Notes: generated by a model from the sequence alone, not told the origin. Numbered from the stretch's first letter, positions 26,826-35,521 are shown. The stretch: 64,000 nucleotides of DNA from Amycolatopsis marina (GCF_900111885.1 NZ_FOKG01000011.1:63650-127649), one strand, 5' to 3'. Translations and numbers: made by a program.

Positions 26826-27335
26826 TCACCGGAACGGGAAGCAGGTCTGCGGCTCTCGCGTGTGTCCCCCGCCAGTGACGGTGACCGACACCTGTCCGGG
26901 AGGGCTGTAGTCCGGGAACACCGCGACCTCCGCGGTACAGGTGATCTGCTCGATCGCGGTTCCGGACAGGGCGGACACATCCATGTCCAGCGTCACCGTG
27001 ATCTCCGTTGCCGGTGTCCCTGACGCCACCGAGACGGCCGTCGCGGCGGACGGCACCTCACTGCCGAGCCCCTGCGCGCGCTCCTCCGGGCTCGGTCCCG
27101 CCGCCAGCAACGTCAGTGCTTCCGTCGGCGACGGGACCTTCCCGGTCGGCCGCAGCACCGGAGTGAGCTCGCCTGCGGCCAGCAGGTAGAGCTCCGCGCC
27201 CTCGGCAGGTCCGCTCGGTGCCGGATTGCCCGTGATCACCCCGCTGGGGCGGACACCGCAACCGGCGACGAGTGCGCCCGTGACGGCCAGTGCGACACCG
27301 ACGAGCAGCCATCGGCGGACTCCTCCCCCACTCAC
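26826..27335 (-). CDS. Lipoprotein, third gene of the AfsQ1/Q2-like operon
   Basis: 169 residues with lipobox 'LVAGC' (C26). The remainder holds a GerMN-like pattern ('AELYLLAAGELTPVLRPTGKVPSPTEALTLLAAG') also seen in LpqB-type lipoproteins linked to MtrAB. It starts inside the kinase stop (4-base ATGA overlap). The likely role is an extracytoplasmic partner that tunes the sensor kinase, by analogy with MtrA-MtrB-LpqB; this is inference. Confidence 0.85.
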   Translation of the reverse strand: MSGGGVRRWLLVGVALAVTGALVAGCGVRPSGVITGNPAPSGPAEGAELYLLAAGELTPVLRPTGKVPSPTEALTLLAAGPSPEERAQGLGSEVPSAATAVSVASGTPATEITVTLDMDVSALSGTAIEQITCTAEVAVFPDYSPPGQVSVTVTGGGHTREPQTCFPFR

Positions 27336-28795
27336 CGCGCGCTCTCCGGGGCCGCACCGGCTCGCGCGTCTCGCGGCAGGCTGAGGGTGAACAACGCCCC
27401 TCCGTCAGGACGGTTGGCCACGACCAGACTCCCGCGATGCGCGCCGTCCTGATGGAGCCGGGCGTTCTCCCACGCGATGGCAAGACCGAGCCCACTGCCC
27501 GCCGAGCGCGCCCTGGCCGTGTCCGCCTTGAAGAACCGGCTGAACACGTGGGGAAGGATCTGTTCGTCCACTCCCGGACCCCGGTCACCGACCTCGACGA
27601 TGATCCAGGCCGGTTCCGCACGCAGCCGAACCGTGACCGGCGGCGCACCGTGCCGCAGTGCGTTGCCGACCAGATTCGCCACGATCACGTCAAGCCTGCG
27701 TGGGTCCAGCCGAGCCCGCACGTCCCGCGGCAGATCGAGTTCCACCTGATCCACCCATCCCCGGGAACGCAGGGTAGCGCGAACGGCCGCGGCGACATCG
27801 ACGTCGTCGAGCGCGAGCGCCGCGGCCCCGGAGTCAAACCTGCTGACCTCGACCAGGTCGTTGACCAGCCTGGTCAGATTGCGTGTCTCCTGGCTGACCA
27901 GGCCGGCAGCCGTCGCGACGTCTCCGGTCAGTCCCGCCGCCTCCTCGTCCAGCACATCGGCGACCGCGGTCATCGCGGCCAGTGGAGTACGTAGCTCGTG
28001 GGACACGTCGGCCACGAAGCGCCGAGCGTCGGCCTCCATCCTGCGCAACTCGCCGACATGCCGCTCCAGCGAAGCGGCGGTCTCGTTGAACGTGGTTGCC
28101 ACATCCGCCAGTTCGTCGGCACCACGGACCTCCACCCGGGTCGCCAGTTGCCCTTCGCCCAGACGTTTTGCTCCCCTGCCGAGTTCCCGCACTGGTCGAA
28201 GCACCCCGTTCGCCGCGAGCAGGGCCAGCACCATCGCCAGAACCAGGGAGAGCCCGCCGGTCAGCGCCGCCATCGACGCGAGCCTGTTGATGCTCTGTTG
28301 TTCGGGAAGCAGGCTCCGGACAGTGAAGACCTCCAGACCCGACGGAGTCGGGCTTCCGTTCGGGTGAGTCAGGTCCAGCCGAGTCCCGATGACCACCGCA
28401 GGTTCTCCCCAGTAGGAGACACGCTGCCAGGCAACGCGACCGTCGCGGACCGCCTGACGCAGTTCCGGCGAGATCATGGCTGGTCCCAGTGATCTTCGGG
28501 AGGCCCGGTCCCCGTAGACCGCCATCGCGGTGTCGTCTCTGTCCGAAAGGGAGTCGGCGATCTCGTCGAGCCGAACCTGACTCGGTGGCAGGTCGTGCAG
28601 CGGGAACAGTTCCTCGACCTGACCGGTCAGCTCCACCACGGCCGTGTCCTGGGCCTTCTGCAGGATCACGTTGCTGGCCTGCACATATATCCCACCCGCG
28701 ACTCCCGCGGCCGTGATCGCGCCGAGCAGCACGAAAGCGACCAGGAGCCGGCCCCGCAGCCCCCAGTGCAGGCCGGCCCACCGGCGTCGGTTCAC
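27332..28795 (-). CDS. AfsQ2-like sensor histidine kinase
   Basis: 487 residues, the same size as AfsQ2. TM1 is near 15-38, an extracytoplasmic domain of about 120 residues follows, then TM2 near 155-180, HAMP, HisKA with H266 in 'DVSHELRTP', and ATPase motifs 'NLVGNALRHG', 'DRGPGVDEQ' and 'GSGLGLAIA'. All active-site elements appear intact. It overlaps the regulator gene by four bases at its start and the lipoprotein gene by four at its end, so the three proteins form one coupled operon. Confidence 0.95.
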   Translation of the reverse strand: MNRRRWAGLHWGLRGRLLVAFVLLGAITAAGVAGGIYVQASNVILQKAQDTAVVELTGQVEELFPLHDLPPSQVRLDEIADSLSDRDDTAMAVYGDRASRRSLGPAMISPELRQAVRDGRVAWQRVSYWGEPAVVIGTRLDLTHPNGSPTPSGLEVFTVRSLLPEQQSINRLASMAALTGGLSLVLAMVLALLAANGVLRPVRELGRGAKRLGEGQLATRVEVRGADELADVATTFNETAASLERHVGELRRMEADARRFVADVSHELRTPLAAMTAVADVLDEEAAGLTGDVATAAGLVSQETRNLTRLVNDLVEVSRFDSGAAALALDDVDVAAAVRATLRSRGWVDQVELDLPRDVRARLDPRRLDVIVANLVGNALRHGAPPVTVRLRAEPAWIIVEVGDRGPGVDEQILPHVFSRFFKADTARARSAGSGLGLAIAWENARLHQDGAHRGSLVVANRPDGGALFTLSLPRDARAGAAPESAR

Positions 28796-29487
28796 AGGGG
28801 GCCGAACCGATAACCGAAGCCGCGCACCGTCTGCACGTAGACCGGGGCGCCTGCGTCGGCCTCGATCTTCGCCCGAAGTCGCTGGACGCAGGCGTCGACC
28901 AGCCGGGAGTCACCGAGGTAGCCATGCTCCCAGACGGCTTCCAGTAACTGCTGCCGACTCAGCACCCGCCCCGGCGCACCGGAAAGTTCGAGCAGCAATC
29001 TCAGTTCGGTCGGAGCCAGCCCGACCGGCGTGCCGTGCTTGCTGACCACCAGTCCGGCCCTGTCGATCGTCAGATCACCGTGTCGTTCCAACTCGGCCCT
29101 CGCTCCGACCGGCTGCCGCTGGCCCGCACCGGCTCGTCGCAGTACCGCGCGGATACGAGCCTCGAGGACCCTGGGCTGCACCGGTTTGACCACGTAGTCA
29201 TCGGCGCCTGCCTCCAGACCCGCGACGACATCCATATCGTCGTTGCGGGCGGTGAGCATGATGATGGGCAGATCGCCCAGTGCCCGGACCCTGCGGCACA
29301 CCTCGAATCCGTCCATACCGGGAAGCATGAGATCGAGCACCACCACCTCGGCGGACGTCGCGACGATCCGCGCGAGCCCCTGCTCGCCGGTCTCCACCGC
29401 GTCCACCATGTGTCCCTGACGGGTCAACGCCAGGTGCAGCCCCGCACGGACGGCCTGATCGTCCTCGATCAGCAACACGCGTGACAT
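28792..29487 (-). CDS. AfsQ1-like OmpR-family response regulator
   Basis: 231 residues from ATG 29487. D52 in 'VVLDLMLPGMDGFEVCRR' is the phosphoacceptor, K in 'VVKPVQPRVLEAR' is conserved, and the winged helix ends 'YVQTVRGFGYRFGPL'. The sequence is close to Streptomyces AfsQ1, which responds to nitrogen/glutamate conditions and acts on secondary metabolism; whether targets are the same here is unknown. The frame is open upstream to 29589 but without recognisable sequence. Confidence 0.95.
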   Translation of the reverse strand: MSRVLLIEDDQAVRAGLHLALTRQGHMVDAVETGEQGLARIVATSAEVVVLDLMLPGMDGFEVCRRVRALGDLPIIMLTARNDDMDVVAGLEAGADDYVVKPVQPRVLEARIRAVLRRAGAGQRQPVGARAELERHGDLTIDRAGLVVSKHGTPVGLAPTELRLLLELSGAPGRVLSRQQLLEAVWEHGYLGDSRLVDACVQRLRAKIEADAGAPVYVQTVRGFGYRFGPL

Positions 29488-29495
29488 GGCGATCA

Positions 29496-30428
29496 CTATC
29501 GCAAGTCTGTGGACTGGGCGCCTGCCGAGGGGGTGGCGCCCGGCGCGGGCAGAACGACCAGCGCGGGAACCAGGGTCAGGACCGTGCAACCGCAGGCCGC
29601 CAGGACAGCCGCGGCCGCACCGTCCACAGCGGCCAGTGCGGCGGCCGTCCCCACCACGGCGGCACCCGAAACCAGAGCGACAACGGTTCTTCCGGTCGCT
29701 GATGCGCTGGCGCGCGGTGTGTCCGCAGATCGACGACGGCCCTGCAGCAGCGAAGCTGCGACACAGGTCACCGCAACGGCCAGTAGGAGCCCACCGAGTA
29801 CATCACTGAGCCGGTGCCATCCACTGATCATGGTGGCCGCCGAGACGGCCGCGACACCTGCGACACCCGGAACGGCCAGCCACCATCGCAGCGGGGGCGC
29901 GACCACGAGCACGAAAGCCAGCAGCAAGCTCGCGGCGGCCGTCACATGACCACTGGGGAAGCTGTTGTGTGTGGTCGAACTCGCCACCCCGAGGTCCGGA
30001 CGCGCCAGCACCAGCTTGAGCACTCTCGCGGCAGCCACCGAGCACAGCACCACCCCGATACCGGCCACCCCGGTCAGGAACCGTCTGTTCCATGCCGTCA
30101 CCACGAGGAGCGCGACGAAGATGGCGGCCATGAAGGACAGATCGCCGAAAAAGGACAGAACCGTTCCCGCGGGTTCGGCCAGGGCGGTCTCCTGCGCGTA
30201 GCCCCCACCGCGCTCGGCGCGGGGCAGGAGTTCACCGTCCAGTCGCTGCCCGGCACGTGTCCAGACGAACACGACGCAGGTGAGCACCAGAGCGAGGAGA
30301 CATCCGCCGCCCAGCCCGGCCAGTCGTCCTCGTGGTGGGCCGGCGGACCGGTGCGTCGATCGATGCGCGTTGACAGCGTTCGGCGAGTTCGAGGCCACCT
30401 GCCGATGATGTCTTCCGCAGATGCGCAC
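29496..30428 (-). CDS. PAP2-family membrane phosphatase
   Basis: 310 residues. The three phosphatase motifs are present: 'KLVLARPD', 'SFPSGHVTAA' and 'SGWHRLSDVLGG'. About six to eight TM helices, the last two after the PAP2 core. It probably removes phosphate from a lipid such as undecaprenyl diphosphate or phosphatidic acid outside the membrane. The GTG at 30428 gives a 30-residue polar N-terminus that may be over-long; an internal start is possible. Lies eight bases upstream of the AfsQ1-like regulator in the same direction and may be co-transcribed with it. Confidence 0.88.
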   Translation of the reverse strand: MRICGRHHRQVASNSPNAVNAHRSTHRSAGPPRGRLAGLGGGCLLALVLTCVVFVWTRAGQRLDGELLPRAERGGGYAQETALAEPAGTVLSFFGDLSFMAAIFVALLVVTAWNRRFLTGVAGIGVVLCSVAAARVLKLVLARPDLGVASSTTHNSFPSGHVTAAASLLLAFVLVVAPPLRWWLAVPGVAGVAAVSAATMISGWHRLSDVLGGLLLAVAVTCVAASLLQGRRRSADTPRASASATGRTVVALVSGAAVVGTAAALAAVDGAAAAVLAACGCTVLTLVPALVVLPAPGATPSAGAQSTDLR

Positions 30429-30515
30429 ACTGTTCGCCGAATGTCATGGTTCTGTCACAGTCATGCCGCGTCAGTTGAAGAAGGCATGGCGCAGGACCGC
30501 CACGCGCTGATCGCG

Positions 30516-31322
30516 CTAATCCGCGACGTGCCTCAGATACCGCCGCGCCGAACGCTGGACGATCTCGTGCCCGTTCGCGGGAATCACCGCGTCCCACCAA
30601 GCGCCGTAGATGGCATCGAATCGGTAGGGCTCCAGCAAGCGTGCGGCCGCACGGACCACACTCGGTCGTTCCGGGATCAGGTTGGGGTAGCTGTACATGA
30701 AGCCGACGTGGGTCCGGTCCGGGATGACCTGGACGATGTCGCCGGTCAGCAACGCGCCCCTGCCCTGTTCACCCGCGCTCCAGTGCAGCACGGTCCCACC
30801 TGCGAAATGCACGCCGAGGTTGATCAAAGTCAGGTCTTCGGCGAGCCTGCTGGTGCGGCCGCTCCAGAACTCGACGGCCGGATCAGGGCGGCCGACCCAC
30901 TGCCGATCGTTCTCGTGCAGGTGAATCGGCACTTCGAAGGCACGACTCCACTCGATCATCGTCGTGTAGTAGTGCGGGTGGCTGATGGCGATGCCGGTGA
31001 TCCCGCCGAGGTCCTCGATGGCGGACACGAGATCGTCGTCGAGATAGTCGACGCAGTCCCACAGGATGTTGCCCGATCCGGCCCGCACCAGCAGCGCCCG
31101 TTGCCCGATGGCGAACGAGGGCTGGCTACCGATGCCGATGACGCGCTCGCCCTCCTCCTCGATCCGCCCGGTGAAGTCGCCCGCACGCAACGTCTCCAGG
31201 TCGGTCCACTGCTGACCGGCCCTGGGAACGTATTGGCGCTCGTCCTCGCAGACCGGGCAGTCGGTTCGCGCCTCGGCGTACTGCATCCCGCAGGCCATAC
31301 AGATGGGCAGGTGATCGGTCAC
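30516..31322 (-). CDS. MBL-fold metallo-hydrolase with N-terminal zinc-ribbon
   Basis: 268 residues. Cysteines 8, 11, 22 and 25 ('CMACGMQY', 'CPVCED') form a rubredoxin-like zinc knuckle. The metallo-beta-lactamase core follows, but its metal motif reads 'SHPHYYTTMIEW' in place of HxHxDH, so one metal site is altered. 'GDIVQVIPDRTHVGFMYSYPN' supplies the later Asp. This variant family is widespread and uncharacterised. ATG start; the gene ends about 85 bases from the PAP2 start. Confidence 0.85.
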   Translation of the reverse strand: MTDHLPICMACGMQYAEARTDCPVCEDERQYVPRAGQQWTDLETLRAGDFTGRIEEEGERVIGIGSQPSFAIGQRALLVRAGSGNILWDCVDYLDDDLVSAIEDLGGITGIAISHPHYYTTMIEWSRAFEVPIHLHENDRQWVGRPDPAVEFWSGRTSRLAEDLTLINLGVHFAGGTVLHWSAGEQGRGALLTGDIVQVIPDRTHVGFMYSYPNLIPERPSVVRAAARLLEPYRFDAIYGAWWDAVIPANGHEIVQRSARRYLRHVAD

Positions 31323-31406
31323 GGTGAACCCCCAGGCTCGTTCTCTCGAGTGTCGTCGTGCATGTCAGATTAATGCCGATCGGTGTTGTACCGGACGTCT
31401 GATTTC

Positions 31407-31452
31407 GGCAAGTTGAGTTGGCCCCGGTTCGGCACTCTGATCTGGCCCCACC
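31407..31452 (+). repeat. Left copy of a 46-bp imperfect inverted repeat (IS21-type end)
   Basis: Ungapped against the reverse complement of 35165-35210, 34 of 46 positions match by hand count, including the 10-base core GGTTCGGCAC and the final GGCCCCACC. A GACGTC lies at the same distance outside both copies. Repeats built on T(T/G)GG(T/C)CCC are typical of IS21-family ends. Confidence 0.7.
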
Positions 31453-31505
31453 TCGTTCGGGTGTTTGTGCTACTCGAGTGCGTGCCTGCTGGTGAGCATG
31501 GCGTG

Positions 31506-31771
31506 GTGAGCGAGCGTGAGCCAGGCCCGGTGGTGACCCTGGTGTGGACGCTGGACGAGGTGTTCGTCGGGTTCGCGGGCCGGCCAGTTGAGGTGGTTCG
31601 CGAGCAGCTGGAGGATGCCTGCGAGATGTAGACCTGCCAGCTGGATGAGGACACGTTGGAGGTGTACGCGGCCGAGATCGCCGCAGTTGAACGTGTCGAG
31701 ATCGACGCGAGAACGATCCGCCTCCCGCCGGCCGGGTCAGTCGAGTTCAATTGGCGCGAGGCGCCGTTCTG
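31506..31771 (+). pseudogene. Small unknown gene interrupted by an in-frame amber codon
   Basis: Reading from GTG 31506 (or 31503), 41 codons give an acidic protein ('VVTLVWTLDEVFVGFAG', 'VVREQLEDACEM'), then TAG at 31629-31631. The same frame resumes for 46 codons of equally protein-like sequence ('LDEDTLEVYAAEIAAVERVE', 'TIRLPPAGSVEFNWREAPF') to a TGA. Codon bias on both sides looks like real coding sequence, so one nonsense change has probably split a gene of about 88 codons. No family recognised. It sits between the inverted repeat and the GNAT gene. Confidence 0.5.
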
Positions 31772-31841
31772 AGCTCAGTAAGTGGCCAGTTGAGATTTCT
31801 CCGTTGGCGGCGAGTTAGCGGGACTATCTGGCCGCCAGGAG

Positions 31842-32492
31842 TCACGGAGCGTCAAGACCGAGTAGAGGCAGACACAGGGCAAGCCCCTCTATGCGGACCG
31901 GGACAGTGCGCTGCTGCTCCCAGCTTGCCCGGGTCAGGCGTAGCCGATGCTCAATCGTCAACCGCCCGCTGACGGCGCGCCGGTGAACGCCGTCAGGTTG
32001 GTAGCCAAGTTTGCGGGACACGGCACTGGAGGCGATGTTGTCGTCGAATGCGGCTGAGATCGCTTCTTCGGCGTGGAGCCCGGCGAACGCAAGGTGGAGT
32101 ACCGCGGCGCGCATCTCGGTGCCGATTCCCCGTCCCTGGTGGGGCTGCCCGACCCATGAACCTGTGCGTACTTCCCGTGTGATAGCCAGGTTATGGGCGC
32201 TGATGCTCTGCTGCCCGACGACGACGCCGCTATCAAACACGGCGAGGTCGAGCGACCAGTCCTGCGGGGTCCAATTACCCAGCTGCTGCCAGTGGTGTTG
32301 GACGACACTCAGTGCGACCTTGGCCGGTGGTTGGTCAGTCCAGGGCACGATGAACGGCATGGCATCCGCGTCGTGGACGCCGCGGGCCGCAAGATCGGCC
32401 AGAGCGCCGAGTTCCTCGGGCGAAGGCAGACGCAGTTCCAGTCGTGGCGTCGTCAGTCGCAGTCCAAAGAGAGGGAAGTGGTCGGCAAGCAT
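31842..32492 (-). CDS. GNAT-family N-acetyltransferase (RimJ/RimL type), passenger near the IS21 element
   Basis: 216 residues from ATG 32492; a start at 32543 would add 17 residues. 'LTTPRLELRLPSPEELGALADLAARG' and 'VGQPHQGRGIGTEMRAAVLHLAF' (acetyl-CoA loop QGRGIG) followed by 'NIASSAVSRKLGYQPDG' define a RimJ/RimL-like acetyltransferase. The substrate could be a ribosomal protein, an aminoglycoside or an amine; not readable. It lies between istB and the outer left repeat, so it may be mobile cargo. Confidence 0.88.
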   Translation of the reverse strand: MLADHFPLFGLRLTTPRLELRLPSPEELGALADLAARGVHDADAMPFIVPWTDQPPAKVALSVVQHHWQQLGNWTPQDWSLDLAVFDSGVVVGQQSISAHNLAITREVRTGSWVGQPHQGRGIGTEMRAAVLHLAFAGLHAEEAISAAFDDNIASSAVSRKLGYQPDGVHRRAVSGRLTIEHRLRLTRASWEQQRTVPVRIEGLALCLPLLGLDAP

Positions 32493-32630
32493 GCCGCCAT
32501 CCTGCCCGCTGACCAGGAATGGCTCATCCCGTTTCCTGATCATGTGGACGACTCCTCCACGAGGTTACAGCTACGAGGAGTGGCAACTCACCTGACCATC
32601 CGCGAGAGTTTGCCCTGGCCGCCGACAAGC

Positions 32631-33431
32631 TCAGCTGGCCCGGTTGACCCGGCGGCGTTTGGTGGTGCGCAGCCGGAAGGACTCGGTGCCGGTTTCGATG
32701 ATGGAGGCGTCGAACGTCAAACGATCAACGATCGCGGCGCAGAGCCGCGGGGCGGTGAAGGTGCGAGCCCATTCGCTGAAGGCGGAGTTGCTCGCGATCG
32801 CGATGCTGGAGCGTTCTTCCCGCTCGGTGAACACCTGGAACAGCAGCTCCGCTCCGCGCCGATCGAGTTCGAGATAGCCCAGCTCGTCCAGGCAGAGCAA
32901 GTCAACGCGGCCGTAGCGGGCGATGGTCTTGGACAGGTGCTTGTCGTCGGCGGCCTCGACGAGCTCGTTAACCAGCGCGGCGGCGGTGACGTAGCGGACC
33001 TTGAACCCGGCCTCCGCCGCGGCGGTGCCCAGCCCGATGAGCAGGTGGGATTTGCCGGTGCCGGAGTCCCCGATCAGACAGACCGGCTGCCCGGCGCGGA
33101 TCCAGGCGCCTTTGGCGAGGGTGTGCACGAGGGCGGGCGTGACGTTCGGGTTCGCGGTGAAGTCGAAGTCCTCGACGCGTTTCGTGCGCGGGAAGCCCGC
33201 CTGTTTGACCAGGCGCGCTTTGCGGCGGACCTCGCGATCCTCGCACTCGATGAACAACAGCTCGGACAGGAAGCTCTTGTAGGTGGCCTGCTGCCGGGCC
33301 GCGGCGGCGGCCTGGTCGCCGAAGCGGTCACGGATGGTGGGCAGCCGCAGGATCCGGCAAGCCTGCTCGATCGCGGCGTCGGCGGCTTCCTCGGTGAGCT
33401 GGTCCCGGCCGCGGGCGGTGGTGCGGGTCAT
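32631..33431 (-). CDS. istB: IS21 IstB-type AAA+ ATPase (transposition helper)
   Basis: 266 residues, normal length. Walker A 'GDSGTGKSHL', Walker B 'LLCLDELGYL', and the C-terminal 'TFTAPRLCAAIVDRLTF' pattern are IstB features. It binds DNA, selects the target and activates the IstA transposase. Appears intact. Located 53 bases after istA. Confidence 0.95.
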   Translation of the reverse strand: MTRTTARGRDQLTEEAADAAIEQACRILRLPTIRDRFGDQAAAAARQQATYKSFLSELLFIECEDREVRRKARLVKQAGFPRTKRVEDFDFTANPNVTPALVHTLAKGAWIRAGQPVCLIGDSGTGKSHLLIGLGTAAAEAGFKVRYVTAAALVNELVEAADDKHLSKTIARYGRVDLLCLDELGYLELDRRGAELLFQVFTEREERSSIAIASNSAFSEWARTFTAPRLCAAIVDRLTFDASIIETGTESFRLRTTKRRRVNRAS

Positions 33432-33484
33432 GACGCGTTCCCTTTCCTCGGACTGTTGCTGAGCAGCTGGTCGTAGGCCTCGAC

Positions 33485-35065
33485 CTACGGCGGCGTGGGG
33501 CGGGAGTCCGGCGGCAACTCCGCAGTGCGGCGGCGCTCGGGCAGCGACACGACCTTGCTGCGGCTGCGTTGCGGCCGCGGTAGCGGCTCGGCGGTCATTT
33601 CTCCGGCTGCGGCGGTGTGCTTGCGGGCCTCGATCGCGACGACGTCCAGCGATACCGACCCGGCCGCCAACGTGATGCGGAGCCCGGCGATCACGTGCGC
33701 GTGGCTCATGCGCCGGTGCAGCAGCAGAACCTCGATCAGCAGCCTCGTGCCGGCCTGGTCGCCGTGCTTGGCCCGCGCGGCGGCCCAGAACGCGTCGTGG
33801 GTGGCGGTGAACCAGCCCTTCTTCCGAGCGTGGACCAGCGCCGTCGCTCCGCGCAGCGCACCAGGTTTGCCGGCCAGGACCTCGAGGTAGTGGTCCAACA
33901 CCAAGTGCTGCCCGCCTTTGGTGGTCAACCGCGGATGCCGGGCGACCTCACGCGATCCGTGCAGCACCACCAGTTCCTCCGCGCCGAGCTTGGCCCGGAC
34001 CGTTTGCCCGATCAGCCGGGCAGGCACCGAGTAGAGCGCCTGGCGGACAGTGATCCGCGCGTAGCGGTCCACCCGGGGTGTCGTGGTCAGCGCGATGTCG
34101 AAGTCGTCCACCGGTAACGGCGCCAGCAGTGGTGCCTCAACGGCGAAGTCCTGTCCGATCGTGGTCACCCGCTGGTCGATGTGGCGGGCGTCCTCGACCT
34201 GATCCGCCGCGGCGAGTTTGTCGTTGATGCCGGCCAGCCCGGAAATATCGGCGATCTTCGGGACCGGGACGAACCAGCGGCGCCGGAACCGGCCCCCTTC
34301 GCCCTCGACGCCACCCTTCTCGTGAGCGCCTTCTTTGCCTGGCATGCAATAGAAACTGGTGACTCCGTAGGCGGACTTGAACAGGACCCACCGGTCCGTC
34401 TCGACGCGTGAGCGTCCAAAGCAGACCCTGCGCACCGCGGAGGAGAGGTTGTCGTAGCGGATCTCGCCTGCCGGGACGCCGCCCAGTTCGGTGAACGCGG
34501 CGACATGACCGGCGAAGAACGCCTCCTGGCCTTGCGAGGAGTAGACGCGGTGAATGGCCTTGCCAGAGAACGACATGCGCAAAGTGAAGAGGAAGCACTT
34601 CGTGTCAACACCACCGACGTTGACCCAGACCTCGGCGAAGTCGACCTCGGCGTCCTGGCCTGGAAGATGTGTCTGCGGAACGAACCCATCCATCACGCCT
34701 GCCCGGTTCCTGGCTTCCAGCACGATCTCCGGGCGGCGGCCTGCGACGTACTTCGAGACTGTTCGATACGCGATCGTCGCGCCGTGCTCGTCGACCAGTC
34801 GCTCCCAGATCCGGTGCGCGGTATGCCGTTGCTTGGGCGGCGCCTCCAGATCCGCTCGCAGCATCTCGTCCATCGCACCGCGAAGCGGTCCTGTCACCGG
34901 CGAGGACCGGGCCGGCGTCTTCCGCGGCGGCGGCACCGCCGAGCCGAGCGCCTGACGCACCGTCCGGCGATGTACCCCGTGCCGGTCAGCCAGCGCCCGG
35001 ACCGAGAGCCCTTCCACTCGGGCATCTCGCCGGATTAGCGCGAACAACTCCACCCTCGACACCAT
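33485..35065 (-). CDS. istA: IS21 IstA-type DDE transposase
   Basis: 526 residues from ATG 35065 ('MVSRVELFALIRRDARVEGLS'); an ATG at 35077 would add four residues. N-terminal HTH ('SVRALADRHGVHRRTVRQALG'), then an RNase H-like core with first Asp in 'AEVDFAEVWV', second in 'EIRYDNLSSAV' and Glu in 'EKGGVEGEGG'. The frame is unbroken, so the element may still be active. Confidence 0.95.
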   Translation of the reverse strand: MVSRVELFALIRRDARVEGLSVRALADRHGVHRRTVRQALGSAVPPPRKTPARSSPVTGPLRGAMDEMLRADLEAPPKQRHTAHRIWERLVDEHGATIAYRTVSKYVAGRRPEIVLEARNRAGVMDGFVPQTHLPGQDAEVDFAEVWVNVGGVDTKCFLFTLRMSFSGKAIHRVYSSQGQEAFFAGHVAAFTELGGVPAGEIRYDNLSSAVRRVCFGRSRVETDRWVLFKSAYGVTSFYCMPGKEGAHEKGGVEGEGGRFRRRWFVPVPKIADISGLAGINDKLAAADQVEDARHIDQRVTTIGQDFAVEAPLLAPLPVDDFDIALTTTPRVDRYARITVRQALYSVPARLIGQTVRAKLGAEELVVLHGSREVARHPRLTTKGGQHLVLDHYLEVLAGKPGALRGATALVHARKKGWFTATHDAFWAAARAKHGDQAGTRLLIEVLLLHRRMSHAHVIAGLRITLAAGSVSLDVVAIEARKHTAAAGEMTAEPLPRPQRSRSKVVSLPERRRTAELPPDSRPTPP

Positions 35066-35164
35066 TCCGGCTCCCACGCGGACGGCCCCTCACTGGCACT
35101 GTCCACCCAGGACCCTCAACTCGAGCCACCGACTCGCACATCACGAGCAGGAGTTCGCCCGATC

Positions 35165-35210
35165 GGTGGGGCCCACTAACGGTGCCGAACCGGGACCAAA
35201 TAACGATGCC
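35165..35210 (-). repeat. Right copy of the 46-bp IS21-type inverted repeat
   Basis: Upstream of istA and facing inward. It contains two internal repeats, GTTATTTGGTCCC and GTTAGTGGGCCCC, 24 bases apart, the multiple-repeat organisation of IS21 ends. It matches 31407-31452 as described there. Confidence 0.75.
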
Positions 35211-35229
35211 ACGGCCGGACGTCGACAGG

Positions 35230-35335
35230 GCGCGCACCGTTGATGTTGACCAGCAACGTGTAACCGACGTCGTCGCCGTGATGAACAGGCGGTTGCGCTT
35301 GGAACCGCCGAAACACAGGTTCGACACCACCACTC
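35230..35335 (-). pseudogene. 3' remnant of an SMP-30/gluconolactonase gene, frameshifted
   Basis: On the minus strand from about 35335, 'VVSNLCFGGSKRNRLFITAT' is read, the typical last blade of SMP-30/gluconolactonase enzymes. A one-base loss near 35263 shifts the frame, after which 'YTLLVNINGAR' completes the family ending. The 5' part of the gene is gone and the remnant abuts the IS21 end, so deletion around the insertion is the likely cause. Confidence 0.7.
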
Positions 35336-35360
35336 GGTGCCGAGGTCGGACTGTCCGCGG

Positions 35361-35521
35361 CATCGTCGCGGGCACTGCGTCGCTGCTGCTCAAGGTGCGC
35401 ACCGCTGACACGGCTGCTCCAGGCGGCACTGAAAGACGTCCGCGACATCGCCGGTGTGTCCGGGACGAACGCCATCGTGGTGCTCGAAACCTGCTTCGAA
35501 CGGCCGGCGAACCCCGGGTGA
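35361..35521 (+). pseudogene. 3' remnant of an Lrp/AsnC-family regulator, frameshifted
   Basis: The plus strand reads 'IVAGTASLLLKVRTADTA' then, after a one-base frame change near 35412, 'LLQAALKDVRDIAGV' and 'TNAIVVLETCFERPANPG' to a TGA at 35519-35521. This is the C-terminal ligand-binding (RAM) domain pattern of Lrp/AsnC proteins. The N-terminal HTH is missing. It converges on the gluconolactonase remnant, so two genes were truncated at one site. Confidence 0.65.

Larger units (their letters stand above)
32581..35210 (-). mobile_element. IS21-family insertion sequence (istA-istB)
   Basis: Two genes in the canonical IS21 order, istA then istB, on the minus strand. The end upstream of istA is a clear terminal repeat at 35165-35210. 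The other end is less certain. Short TGGCCC-type repeats overlap the istB stop (32600-32648), suggesting an end near 32581. However, the best inverted match to the istA-side end lies 1.2 kb further out at 31407-31452, which would enclose the GNAT and the amber-interrupted gene. No target duplication could be seen. Confidence 0.8.

Noticed and set aside
29814..31373. 519-residue plus-strand frame across the PAP2 and MBL genes.
   Set aside because: Runs antisense to two genes with intact motifs; composition is shadow-like.
32581..32600. TGGCA-type terminus read as the definite left end of IS21.
   Set aside because: Only the first five bases match the other end well; the stronger match is at 31407-31452, so the boundary is left open.
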